Assembly (NCBI GenBank): GCA_006384855.1
Contig: VCJN01002002.1
Location: 124,001 to 188,000 of the forward strand
Origin: Tetraselmis striata
Lineage: Eukaryota; Chlorophyta; Chlorodendrophyceae; Chlorodendrales; Chlorodendraceae
Reading direction: 5' to 3'
Length of the DNA: 64,000 nucleotides
Shown: one piece after another, positions 1 through 11,132 of the stretch
Position numbering within the stretch: the first letter of the stretch is position 1
Layout of the letters: every line of letters begins with the position of its first letter
Program-made: the position numbers and the translations under genes
The notes under the pieces: model-generated
Told to the model about the DNA's origin: nothing
Databases searched by the model: none
Seen by the model: only the letters and a program-made list of their open reading frames with translations

Positions 1-60
1 GGGCAGTTCCCCAGAATTAGAAAATCAACACAGCAAGCCGCCTAAAAGCGGCCCGCAACC
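1..60 (-). repeat. 3' tail fragment of a non-LTR-type retroelement
   Basis: About 60 bases match positions 30328-30390, the probable 3' end of the minus-strand retroelement there, apart from a two-base gap near the start and a few substitutions. Both copies hold a small hairpin (GCCGC / GCGGC around a CTAAAA loop, 37-52 here). Similarity stops after about position 60, so this is a short fragment or a severely 5'-truncated copy, possibly cut by the window edge. Confidence 0.6.
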
Positions 61-426
61 CGTCACAACTGGTAGGACACTTCGACACTTTGGACGATTT
101 GGTAGCCCAGTGCATACCCAGCGGTAGCTAATGATTGAAACCGACCCCTCCCCGTTTATGAACGAACCCTTTCACAAGTGTAGCCAAGGGCGCAGGGCGC
201 GTCGTATATTTATAGCCACTACAGGTGGGTCGCTCATGACTCGCCGGTCGAAGTCTGCTACTCGCTGCTAGTGCGCCCAACCCTTGCTCGAGAACGGTGG
301 AACCTCAGGTGGGGGCTGCTGGCCAGGCGTGCCAGGCTTCAGGCGCAGGTAGCCGCGCGCACGGGAACGGCAGCGGGCGCTGTGCGGCGGCGGTGGTGGG
401 CGCGAGCGGATAGCAAGTGGCGCGCG
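61..426. other. Upstream region of TOP6A, no gene seen
   Basis: I see no coding exon and no clear repeat. The reading frame of TOP6A exon 1 is open upstream of its first ATG back to about 271, but no ATG lies in that stretch, so it is taken as 5' UTR and promoter. Confidence 0.4.
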
Positions 427-3424
427 ATGGCGTCGGCCGGCGGGCGCAAGGGCAAGCGCGACGCGGCGGCGGCGGCGGCGCTGGCGTTCAAGAAGCGGCT
501 GAAAGGGCCGGAGGAGATCCTGGCCAAGGTGCGCAAGCTGAGCGCGCGCGTGAAGGCGGAGCCGGAGCTGATGCGGACGATATCAGACTTGGGGCTGGCG
601 GACGAGTGCCGCGAGGTGGTCGACAAGGACAGCAACGCGGTGCTGGACGAGATCGAGGCGGTGGTGTTCGAGATCGCGGTGTCCGTGCTGGAGGGCGAGG
701 GCTACGCCTTCCAGATGCCCTCGCGCTCCAAAGCCAACCAGATGTACGTGCCGGAGCTGGACCGCATCGTGCTTAAGAGTGCCACGCAGAAGCGCCCCTT
801 CGCCAGCGTGCAGACCGTGAAGAAAACCACCATCACCACCAGGTGCACCCCCTGCAGCACGACGCCCCGCCCCCCGAAGGCCGACCGGCAAAGCAGGGCG
901 GGTGCATGTGCACGAGGGGCGGTGACGTCGCGCGCATTGGCATCCGAGGGTTGTCCCTGGCTGACGGGGGGTGATATCGTGCGTGTCTCCTCAGGATCCT
1001 GCAGCTGGTGCACGAGCTCAACGTGAAGGGCATCCACGTCACCAAGCGTGACCTCTTCTACACCGACGTGAAGCTGTTCGAGGACCAGGCCAACTCGGAC
1101 GGGGTGCTGGACGACGTGGCGTGCCTCATCGGCTGCACGCGCTCCTCCTTGCATGTGGTGCGTGCCTGTCTGCTTCCCCTCCACGCCATCCAGTTTGCAT
1201 CATGCTGCGGCATTGGCGTCGGCATTGGAATCAGCATGGGCATACGCATCCGCTTCGGCATTGGCCTGACGGCGGCAGCGCTGCTCAGGTGGCTTCCGAG
1301 AAGGGCGTGGTGGTGGGGCGGCTGCAGTTTGAGGAGGCGGGCGACACCATCGACTGCACCAAGATGGGCGTCGGAGGGAAGGCCATCCCGCCGCACATCG
1401 ACAAGGTCACCAACGTGCGCAGCGATGCGGTGTTCATCCTGCTGGTGGAGAAGGACGCCGCGTTCATGCGGCTGGCGGAGGACCGCTTCTACAACAACTA
1501 CCCCTGCGTCATCGTGACCGCCAAGGGGCAGCCCGACGTCGCCACGCGCCTCTTCCTGCGCAAGCTGAAGCAGACGCTGAAGATCCCGGTGCTGGCGCTC
1601 GTGGACTCCGACCCGTACGGGCTCAAGATCCTGTCGGTGTACATGAAGGTGTGTTGCGTTTTACCTCTAGCGCTGTCCCTGTCGTCCGGGATGTTACCCC
1701 ACTACTCTGATGCTAGGGACCGGCAGATACATGCATTGCCATCCATCACCCGCTCATCACAGGACCCACCGATCCCCTTAGCTTCCGAAGCATGCCATCC
1801 TTTACCTAAAGCAGGCGTGCTGATGACCCCGCTCGCCGCCACCCAGGGCTCCATGAACATGTCGTACGACTCGTCCAACCTCACCACGCCCGACATCAAG
1901 TGGCTGGGCGTGCGCCCCTCCGACCTGGACCGGTTCAACATCCCGCAGCAGTGCCGGCTGCCCATGACCGACGAGGCTCGCCCTGCTGCGCCCCCCCCCC
2001 CCCCACCCCCCCATCTATTCACCTGCCACCTGTTCATAATAAGTATGTTCATTCTCATTTCGACAGCAACAATGCGGCGGTGTGCAGAACGATTTGTGGA
2101 ATGCAACGTTACAATCCAAGTACTGTTGTCTCCCCTTTCCTTGAGAGCCTGGGGGGTTCACCGCGGGTTCCCATGACTTCTTTTACGTGCGGCGGACGGA
2201 CGGGTTGCTGCCTGCGGGTATGAATCGCCAGCAGAGTGTGTGGCAGCCTTAGGAACATCCTGCATTTATCCTCCCTCTACAGAGCGCGTATGGTGCGATG
2301 TGGCGTTGATCTAGACCTTCTCCATGTGCCCCCAGGAGACGCAGTGACCCAACGGTGGCCCGCTCCTGTCCGGCGCGTCTCGCTGACGCCCGTCCGCCTT
2401 GCAGGATATCAAGACGGGGCAGAAGCTGCTGGAGGAGGACTTCATCAAGGCCAACCCCGAGTTTGTGAAGGAGCTCGAGATCATGCTGGCCTCCAAGGAG
2501 AAGGCCGAGATCCAGGTGCGCTAGAGCGGGTGACTGTGAGTGCGGGGTTGTTTTTGGGGGGGGGGGGGGGCATTCGAAGGCTCTCACCTGCCCGGGTCGC
2601 CCTTCACTGGGTATCTGCGCACCCTACCTACGGAGGCCGACGCACCTATGGGAGCATTATTATGACAGAAATCCTGAAATCGGACCTGCATGCGACCCAT
2701 GAGAACACCCGCTTTGGTTCTGTTAATAGTATTATCGGCATTTGATCTCTGGCAGGCGGGGCAGGTTTTCATTCTCAGTTGTTACTATTGCCGCGTCGGC
2801 GCCGTCGTACCAGCAGAGGTCGCAGCAGGGGGGGGGGGGGGGGGGTTCATGTGCGGGGTCCGCGTGATACGCTAGCCGGGCATGGCACCGCCCGAACTGT
2901 GCAACTTGCAGCGCAACGCGAGAAGGTTTTGTTCCACCTGCGGGCGGGCGGTAGTAGTATTAAAAGTCGTCTCAGTAATATCCCTTCACGACTCGTATTA
3001 CTTACATGAGCTACCTGCAAAAGGCGATCAGGAAATCACCCGAAAAGGCAATAGGAAACGTCCGTTACGGGAAACGTCACGACGCGTGTCAATGTGTCAA
3101 ACTGGCCGCATTTCCCTTCAGCTCACCAGCTTAGATTATCTTTATAACTAGCTTGTGTAATTCACATGAGTTTCTCCGTACCCGTATGACCGTATCTCCG
3201 AGATACCCGTACCTGGTATGACCCTGATGAAACCCGGGCTTTGGGATTCTCGCAAAGGCAAGGCTGGGAGGCAAGGCTGGGACTGCCCGCGGCCCGGGCG
3301 GCCTGACATCAACCCGCCGCCCACCGCTCCGCTTCACCCACCGCAGGCGCTGAGCTCATTCGGCTTCCAGTACCTCTCGGAGGTGTACCTGCCGCTGAAG
3401 CTGCAGTCCGGGGACTGGATCTGA
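427..3424 (+). CDS. TOP6A: DNA topoisomerase VI subunit A (SPO11-3 type)
   Basis: Six exons: 427-842, 995-1157, 1289-1648, 1847-1975, 2405-2515, 3347-3424, joining in frame to 418 residues, close to the roughly 430 of plant SPO11-3. Subunit A is the DNA-cleaving half of topoisomerase VI, which with TOP6B decatenates chromosomes and supports endoreduplication in plants. The N-terminus is Lys/Ala-rich. The catalytic tyrosine sits in [13 protein letters not shown] at the start of exon 2 (5Y-CAP domain). The Toprim acidic motif is [13 protein letters not shown] in exon 3. The ending [16 protein letters not shown] is typical of the plant TOP6A branch and argues against meiotic SPO11-1 or SPO11-2. 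The ATG at 427 is the first in frame. Intron 4 has to use a GC donor (GAG/GCTCGC) to join MTDE to DIKTG. Intron 5 is long and holds two poly-G tracts and a MITE. Confidence 0.93.
2631..2805 (-). mobile_element. MITE family A, copy in TOP6A intron 5
   Basis: Minus-orientation copy of the short element found at least 13 times in the window. It starts with GCCGACGCACCTATG, holds the internal GGCATTTGATCTCTGGCAGG box, and ends with CGCGTCGGCGCC. It is fairly diverged and lies between two poly-G tracts (near 2550 and 2828). Confidence 0.65.
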
Positions 3425-3834
3425 GCTGGCACCTCCCCTGCGCCGACCGACCAGGGCCAGGACTCCCTCATTGCGCACCGGGAGCCCTCCCGTGGCCGCG
3501 GTCGCCGTCGCCCGCAGCTTTGCTGGCCGCCCTCCCAGACGGCCCGTCCTGTACCATAGTCGACTGTAGGCGCGCAGGAACCCGCCACACGGGGGCCGGG
3601 TGCCGTGAGACGAGCGCAGCCCCCCCCCCCCCCCCCCCTCCCGGCCTATAGGTTCCAAATGTACCATGCCCGAAAATGTCACGCCGCATGGGCTCGCTGC
3701 GTTCCACCGCTCCACCCGAGACACCCCCCAAAGGACTACGAGCCCTGCATGGTGGGGGGGTAGGTCCATGCTTGGCATGGGCGCTGGGATTAGGTCCATA
3801 CTGGGGGTAGGTCCATACTTGGCTGTGCGCAACT

Positions 3835-4015
3835 ACGGGTGCCGACGCGGTGCTTATAAGAACACTGGCGAGTGAGCACCTGCCCTGCTTCTCAGGGGGT
3901 CAGATGCCGACGAAACCGTAACGGAACTTAATAGCGAATTCCCATCTAGGCCGCATGCAATATGCCCAATTTTGAGGTTTATGATCATAATGGTTCCTAT
4001 GAAGGTGCGGACGCA
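3835..4015 (+). mobile_element. MITE family A copy
   Basis: Starts ACGGGTGCCGACGC, followed by CTTATAAGAACACTG. It carries the internal GTCAGATGCCGACGAAACCG box and ends in a degenerate inverted end (GGTGCGGACGC). Forward orientation, about 180 bp, in the spacer 3' of TOP6A. Confidence 0.7.
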
Positions 4016-4904
4016 GGCGCAGCAACACCAACACTATTGCGCACAAGAACCCGCCCCGCCTGCCAGCGCTTGAGTGCTTAGATGCAGCCGCAGCAAAAAC
4101 GTAGGCAACTAATGTCCCCAATAAGGGCCGCATGCGACCCCAATTATCTGAGGTCCGGCCTTCCGGGTACTTATAGTATTATAGGTGCGTGGCCACGCAC
4201 ATTCACTCATGCGCCCAACATGGCTGGGAACCCGAACGCACCAGCCCCGATCAAATGAAATGTACGAAATTGTAAATGAAATTGGTTACAAGATTCTGGT
4301 CTGCTGCTCTCCACCGCTCAGACTGGGTTGTTCTGAGGGCATGCTATCTCCTAACCTCAATGGGAACCTCAGTGTAATCACAGCTCAAGCTACGGCCGGC
4401 CTCTTTCGTTTCCAGCCCCGCCTCCTTCCATCATGTGATCGGTAGCTGTCACGTTCTGGGTAACTACGGGCAGTCGCAAAGTACGAGCGATTACCGCTAA
4501 TTGGAAGTACGGGGGTCACTAATGCTGCGCTCGTCTCAGCCGTGTATAAAGGCTTTCCTGTACATTAGTAATCCGTCGGCACTGCGCAATGTTACGGTCG
4601 CCGTACGTGCATGCAGACTTGCTAGTCTTTCCCGCCCAAGCTGAGTTGTTCCAGGGGTAACCCCTGGTTGTTCTAAGGGCCTGCCGTTGGCGGCACGTGT
4701 TAACCCGTGATTATGTTGCGTATCTAGCCCATCGTATCTTGCTCGCCCGGCTTTCATTTACATCATTGTTTGTGACCCTCCCCCCCTCCCTCTTGTGCGT
4801 GAAGAGAGAAAAAGCATAGTCATCTCCAAAATTTACCGAATTGACCATGAAAAACAACATTTTCCGACTCAGTGATGCAAAATAATTCATTACGTTTTCG
4901 TCCA

Positions 4905-4995
4905 CTGACCTTCAGAGGGCTGCATGCTACGGGCATCGCGCAAGTGGCGGACCCAATGCTGGTTCATGTAGCCGGGCTGTGAGACAGTTTGGCAT
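4905..4995 (-). repeat. Dispersed repeat family B, partial copy
   Basis: TTCAGAGGGCTGCATGCTAC here is the reverse complement of the GTAGCATGCAGCCCTCTGAA core shared with copies near 13.6, 14.4 and 51.7 kb. Only the 3' half of the unit is visible. Confidence 0.5.
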
Positions 4996-5827
4996 GCGTA
5001 GCTTTGGAAAATTAGTAGGAATAAATAAGCTGTAACAAAATTCAATTTTAATGTCTTGGCCCGCAAATCGCGAACTAAGTGGTATGATAAGTGCTACCGA
5101 TACCCTGCGCACACCGCCATGCATGCTCATGAGTTGCCTATACCGATGAGTAGCCTATGCTGATGAGTATATGTGCTAGAAACGACACAGAAACATACAT
5201 ACATAGGAATCGCCTGCTGTGTGGCTGTATATACAATAGTCCAAAGAGAACTGGCCAACAGTCCGAAAACGAACCAGCCAAAAGATAGAGGAACATGAGG
5301 ACTAGCCAAAGAGAACCCAGAAGAGGATCCAATCACCAATCAGTCGGGCTCGTCCAGCCATTAGACCCCCCCCCCCCCTCCCCCGACCACATAGATGCCA
5401 AGGAAGACTGGATCCCATCACCTAGATGTACGATCCCGAGCATGCGTCGGCCTCTTCGAGTTCCGCCTACGGGTGGGGGAGGGGGGGGTAACGACTCGGA
5501 TGGGGGCAGCCTACTCGCGAGGGCTGTTCGAAATAAAATATTGTTCTCGAACCTCGGGACGACCCACGACCAACCTGCAAAGGAGGCGGCGAGTCCTGGC
5601 ATGGCGGCGATTCTGTGGCCATGCGACAGGAGCCGGAGTGCCATGAGGGACGAGTCGCGGCCAGGCGACTGGGAGGAGTCCGCCGCTATAGCGGCCAGCC
5701 CAGTCTGACCCTGGACGGGCGGCTACAGCGGCGAGGCGCGCCGCGGCGTCAAGCGGCGCAGGCGAGCACGACCGGCCTGTCGGCCACGGAGCAACGACAC
5801 TCCGATACCGGGGGGGAGCAGCGGGAA

Positions 5828-6078
5828 TACAGCTGCCGACGAATAAGAACAACTGCGAATACTGTAAGGCCAACCCGCCTGCGCCCGTCAGAGGTCAAAT
5901 GCCAACGAAACCATAAAGGGCCTGTTCGAGCGGATGTTCGTATTGTTGCATTCAAGAGCGGATGTTCGTATTGTTGCATTCAAGGCGGAAGCCCAATGTG
6001 CTGCTGAGCTAAATGATTATTTCAGGTTCTTACATTAGGTTCTTCGAAATTCTTACAGGTTCGTCGGCCCCCGTAGGT
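5828..6078 (+). mobile_element. MITE family A copy with internal duplication
   Basis: The family A internal box (GAGGTCAAATGCCAACGAAA) is present. The copy is lengthened to about 250 bp by a 26-27 bp direct duplication (GCGGATGTTCGTATTGTTGC and following bases, twice between about 5930 and 5983). The right end is at TTCGTCGGCCCCCG. Confidence 0.6.
6030..6034 (-). promoter_or_regulatory. Possible poly(A) signal of the OTU gene
   Basis: TGTAA on the minus strand about 155 bases past the stop codon. TGTAA is the known poly(A) signal of green algae. A single five-base match is weak evidence. Confidence 0.25.
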
Positions 6079-6188
6079 TGATGGGATATCCGCGATTTTC
6101 ATTTGTTTTTTAAATACCTGTAGGTCGCTGCAGGTAGCTGCGGCTCCTGGGTCGTCCGGCTGCCTAGCTGCGCGTAGACATCCCCGGC

Positions 6189-9100
6189 CTAGCTGCGCAT
6201 CACCGCCGCCATGAGGCTGACCAGCACGTTGTCCGCCGCCGCGCCCCCAAGCATCGCCGCCAGCGAGCCGTCCGGCGCCTCGCGCACAGCCATGTAAGCG
6301 CGCAGCAGGGCGGCCGGCTCCTCGCCCGGCAGCGTGAAGCGCGCCGGCAGCGGCTGCCCGCCGGCGGACGCGAGCTGCACGCACGGCACGCCCCCGGCGG
6401 GCGCCTCCCCCTCGATCACGCACAGCAGCGAGAAGTGACTCTCTGCGCAGCGAAGCGGCGGGGCCCCTCGCTCAGAGTGCACCCATGATGTGTACCCGGG
6501 TGCCGACTCGGCAATAAGGACAGTGCTGCGGATAAGACCCCGCCTTCTAAGACCCCGCCAAAAGAATACTTCGGCAATTTGCTTGATGACTATAACGGCG
6601 CGTCGCCTACCCAGGGCTTTCCGTAACGGGATTGCTGCCTAAACCGCCGTCGTAAAGACGCTGCAAGGGTTTCAGTGCCAGTCCTGTTCCCGGGGGGGGG
6701 GGGGGGGGGGGGGGGGGGACCCCGCGCCTGGCCTGACAGAGGCCGAATGCAGGCGAATACGCTATAGCGTAATAATTCTAGCGGATGATTTTGAATGTTG
6801 CATGATGAAGTAAGCCCAACATGAGGCTTATATCCAGGGTTCAAAAAGCCCTCAGAATACCCTGCAGCCCTACGGATGCGGTAGTAAGAACACTGCGAAT
6901 GAGTCCCCCGCCCCAATGCAGATGAAACTACAGCGGACCTAAAGGGAACTACAGGGAATGTTCTTATAGGTTGCATGCAACAGACGGAATTTGAGGCTTC
7001 TATTTGCGGCGTCGGCCCCCAAAGGTGAGGTCTGCCTTGGGTCAGGCTAGCTGAGGATTTGACATTATGTAAGCCAACATGATGGGGGTCGAGATTGCGC
7101 TGGAGGGGGAGGCGGCCTCCACGCCATGGACGCCCGGCCAAGGAGGGGGGGCAGAGAGAGAGAGAGGGAGGGAGGGAGGAGCGCTCCTCCCTCGAGAGCA
7201 GCGCAGCATGCATGACGGAGCAACCCAACACGCCCTAGTGTGGCCGCCATGATGGAGGACGCGACACCGACAATGCCATGTCCGCCTATGGCAGCCATGG
7301 CGGCGACAACGGGGCGGATAAGGGCGCCGACGCACCCAGAAGAACCCTTTCTGTTATAAGCCTCCGACTGGGCTTGCATGCTAACCTATACGAACATTCG
7401 CTGTAGTTTCCGCTGTAGTTTTGTCGGCATCCGACGTCTGGCTGGCGCAGGGCGGGGTCGTATTCGCAGTGTCCATATTGTACCACGTCGGCACCTGTAG
7501 CAGCGCGGGGCCTAGACCGATATACACCAGAGAGAACAGTGGATGGGGGGGGAGGGGGGGGGCTTGCCGTTGTAGAGCACGGTGATGGGCGTGGGGCTGC
7601 AGGACTGCGGGGCCCACAGCAGCGGGAGGTAGACGCCGCAGAGGCCGCCCATGAGCGCGGTGGCGTCGCCGTAGATCAGCACCGGGCGGCGGAGCACGTT
7701 GGCCAGCGTGAAGCAGTGCACGTCTCCCAGGTACCTGCCCGCGTGCCAGCCCACCCCCGTCAGTCTGCGCCCCCCCCCCCCCCCCCCCATTATCGTCCCC
7801 AAGGGGTACGGGGGGCGCCGCATGCGGCAGCGGGCAGCCCACCGGCGGTCGTCCCTGAACACGTCCAGCTCCAGCTGCCACTCCGTCTGCCAGCAGGACG
7901 GCGGGCTGCCCTGCTGCGCCAGCTGCTGCTGGAAGCGCTCTCGGATGCTGCGCCCGGCCGCCGAGTCGCCCGCCATGGTGCCCTGCGGTCACACATGGGC
8001 CATCACACATCAATGCTTCAACTTACCATCTAATCCTCAGGTTCTCTGCCTGATGAAAGGCCCGCGGGTGCCAGCTCGGTGTACTGAGAGCACTGCGGAT
8101 GAGACCCCGCCCTGCCGGCTAGAGGTCAAATGCCGACAAACTGTAGCGGACCTATCGAGAAAGTTCTTACAGCTTAGCACACACTAAGCCCAATTAGAGG
8201 CTTATAATGAGGGTTCTTATATGTGCGCCGGCACCCGTACGTGGCGCTGGTGCTCCGTGACATCGCGGGTGGGGCACCCTCGTCCGATACCAGGATGGTA
8301 TATGGAAAATCCATCACGATGGCGCAGGCTATCGCAGGCCGGTGCGGTGTGGACGCTGCAGGGCAATGCGGCGCATGGAACACGGCGCCGCATCCCGGCG
8401 ATCCGGCACACTGCCATCTCGCCGCTCAGCACGATGTGTATTGGTGGTGCCGCCCATCAGCGGCCACCCACACGGATGAGGGCATGCGGACGCCGCATCA
8501 ACATCCACCGTAGCGAGCCATTCCTACTTTGTAGAACCTTGTTACGGAAATGCGTGCCAGATAGCACAGCATACCTTTTCGGGGAAGCCATTTCCCCTTA
8601 TAATTTGGGGGATTACCCCGTGCATCCTGGATGATGCGTCCCTTCACTCAGGTCGGCAGCGCGGCTCCGCGGCGTACAGGCGTAGACGCCCGCACCGGAA
8701 ACCTCCGCGATCAACCACAAGCCAAGAAAAGATGTGTGGAAAAGAGTACAGTATTGGTGCCAGTCCTGTAGTATGTAGCGCTAGTCCCGGGGGCGCCGAG
8801 AAAAAGTACGATATTTGTGGAAAAGAGTACAAAACACATCGTCGCCGCCGCCGCTGCTGCTGCTGCTGATGCTGCGGAGTGGCCGACTTTCTATGCTCTG
8901 AAGTTTGCTCAATTTCTCCCAGAAAACCGCGTCCACAAGCGCACGTGGGCCAAATAAAAGCAGCGCCTCAAGGACACTCTCGAGTGTAAGGCCCGCCGCG
9001 TACCTGGATGGCGTGCCGCAGCTGCTTGTCGCGGTCGTGCACGCCCCAGACGCCGAGGGAGCAGGCGTGGGACAGGCAGTTGCCGTCGCCCATGGTGTGG

Positions 9101-10589
9101 AGCACGTACTGCCGGCTGCAGGCGGGGCTGGTGTTGATGGCGCCGCGGCTCTCGGCGGCGCTCTGCAGGCGGCCGCTCACCACGCTGTGCAGCACCTGCC
9201 GGCCGCCCGGCCGCCCGCCGACAAACCTCAGCTCGGCACATAACACGGCGGACAACGCCCCCCCCCCCTCTCCCCCTCTCCCGCCCCGGTATCCTGGCCT
9301 TACACCGATCTTCATAGTCTGCGAGAGAGCCATGGAATGTACCCCACTCTCAGCTTCATGTAGCTGTGGCGGGCCCATGCCGATAAGCTGCAGTATGTTG
9401 CGTCATCGATAAGTTTTCTTGGATTGGTGTCCGGTGGAGCGTGGTTGCTATAGCAGGAAGGATGTGTAAAAACGAGACCAACCGCCCGAGCGGATCCGCA
9501 GTTCTCCCTGCGGTGATGATTTCCTCCTGGAAGTTGGGTACTAGGAGAGCTTGTTGACAACCGGAGCGCTGCCACTCGGGAACCAATTTCAGGCGGTGTT
9601 GCCGTGATGGACCCGGGTGAGCCCAGGGAAGGTGCGGCGGCCGGCCAGCTACGGGAGTCCGCGCAGGCCGTTGCATCGCTATGGGCGCAGAGGGGGGAGA
9701 GGGGGGCACCATTGCGCGCATCTCGCGCGGGTAGGCGCGCATGTCGGGCAGCATCAGCTGCTTGGCCTCCTCGTCAAAGTAGCACACGCCGGCCTCCGAC
9801 ACCTGCCGCCCCAACGCCGCGTGTCAGGACCTGCCGGCAGTGCAGCTCCCCTTGGGACAGCTCCCTCCCTGTGTGTGTGTATGTGCGGGTGCCGGCGCAC
9901 CTATAGGAATACTAAAAGCCTCGAATTGGGCTCATTGCATGCAACCTATAAGAGCATCCGTTACAGTTCCGGTATGGTTTTCTCGGCATTTGACCTCTGG
10001 CAGGCGCAGGGCGGGTTCTTCTCCGCAGTGTTCTTATTACCGCATCGTCGGCGCCTCGTTTTGGGTGTGGGGGCTGTGGTGGGTGCTAGCATGGGCACCG
10101 GTGGAGGGGAAGGGGGGGGGGGGGGGGGGGCAGGCGCACTAGCAGTGTGTCCGTGCGCTGCTCCCGGATCTGCTGCGCCTGCCGGGGGTCCACGTGCGAG
10201 AAGTGCATGACCTCGCCCGCCGGGAACGGCGCCGCTCTATGCCTGGCCGGGGGAGGCCCCGGCGGCTCGGGCGTCGCGGCGGCTGCTCCGCCCTGCGGGA
10301 GGCCGCCGGCGGACGAGGTGGGGCGTTCAGGACAGCCGCGGCCTCCCCAGGGGACCATGGAGACAGCGCACGTGGCGCAGGAGTGGCCGCAAGTGGGGCG
10401 GGAGCATGCTGCCGGTGGAAGCCAGCATCGCTGGAGCCAGGCGCAACATGTCCACGCAGGCTATACATATAAATGTATACAGTATATCTACATATAGAGA
10501 TATATAAAAGTATATATTATATACATATATCCAACTAAGGATGCTTAACTAATGATCAGCACATATGCACGTATATAGTATGTTGTACT

Positions 10590-10641
<52 letters not shown>

Positions 10642-11098
10642 GTACGTATGTATGTATACACATATACCACCGCAGGTGGAAGTTTCGTTACTCCCGGCCT
10701 GAGACTTGCGCACCTGAAAGTCCTCCATGCTGCGCCGGATCGCCTCCAGCAGCTCCGCGTCCTCGCCCTGCCGGCCGGCCTGCGAGGAGATGGTGGCGCT
10801 GAGGTGCGCCTGCAGCGAGGGGTCCACGCCCACGAGAAAGTCTTCGCTCCCGCGGGGCGGCTGGAACACGCCCCGCACCGCGCGCTCCACGTTGTTCCCG
10901 AAGCCGTGCAGGCTGGCGGTGACCTGCCGCTCCGCCAGCAGCACAATCCATCAGCCCAGCTGCACACCCAATGACGCCCCCTCTCAGTCAAACGGAGAGA
11001 CAGAGTGTAACCTTGCGTAGAGCTGCAGGCGGCCTAAGGGCATCATCGTTTCACAGGTTGGTGAGCCGGGAAGCAGGTATGGAGGATGAGTCAGGAGT

Positions 11099-11132
<34 letters not shown>

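Larger units (their letters stand above)
3425..6188. other. Spacer between TOP6A and the OTU gene
   Basis: No convincing gene. It holds a poly-C tract at about 3619-3638, MITE copies at 3835-4015 and 5828-6078, and a partial family B repeat at 4905-4995. Reading frames here are short and show no recognisable domain. TGTAA on the minus strand at 6030-6034 may serve the OTU gene. Confidence 0.5.

Noticed and set aside
427-3424. Meiotic SPO11-1 or SPO11-2 as the identity of the first gene
   Set aside because: The C-terminal [16 protein letters not shown] and the overall length and sequence fit the TOP6A (SPO11-3) branch better.
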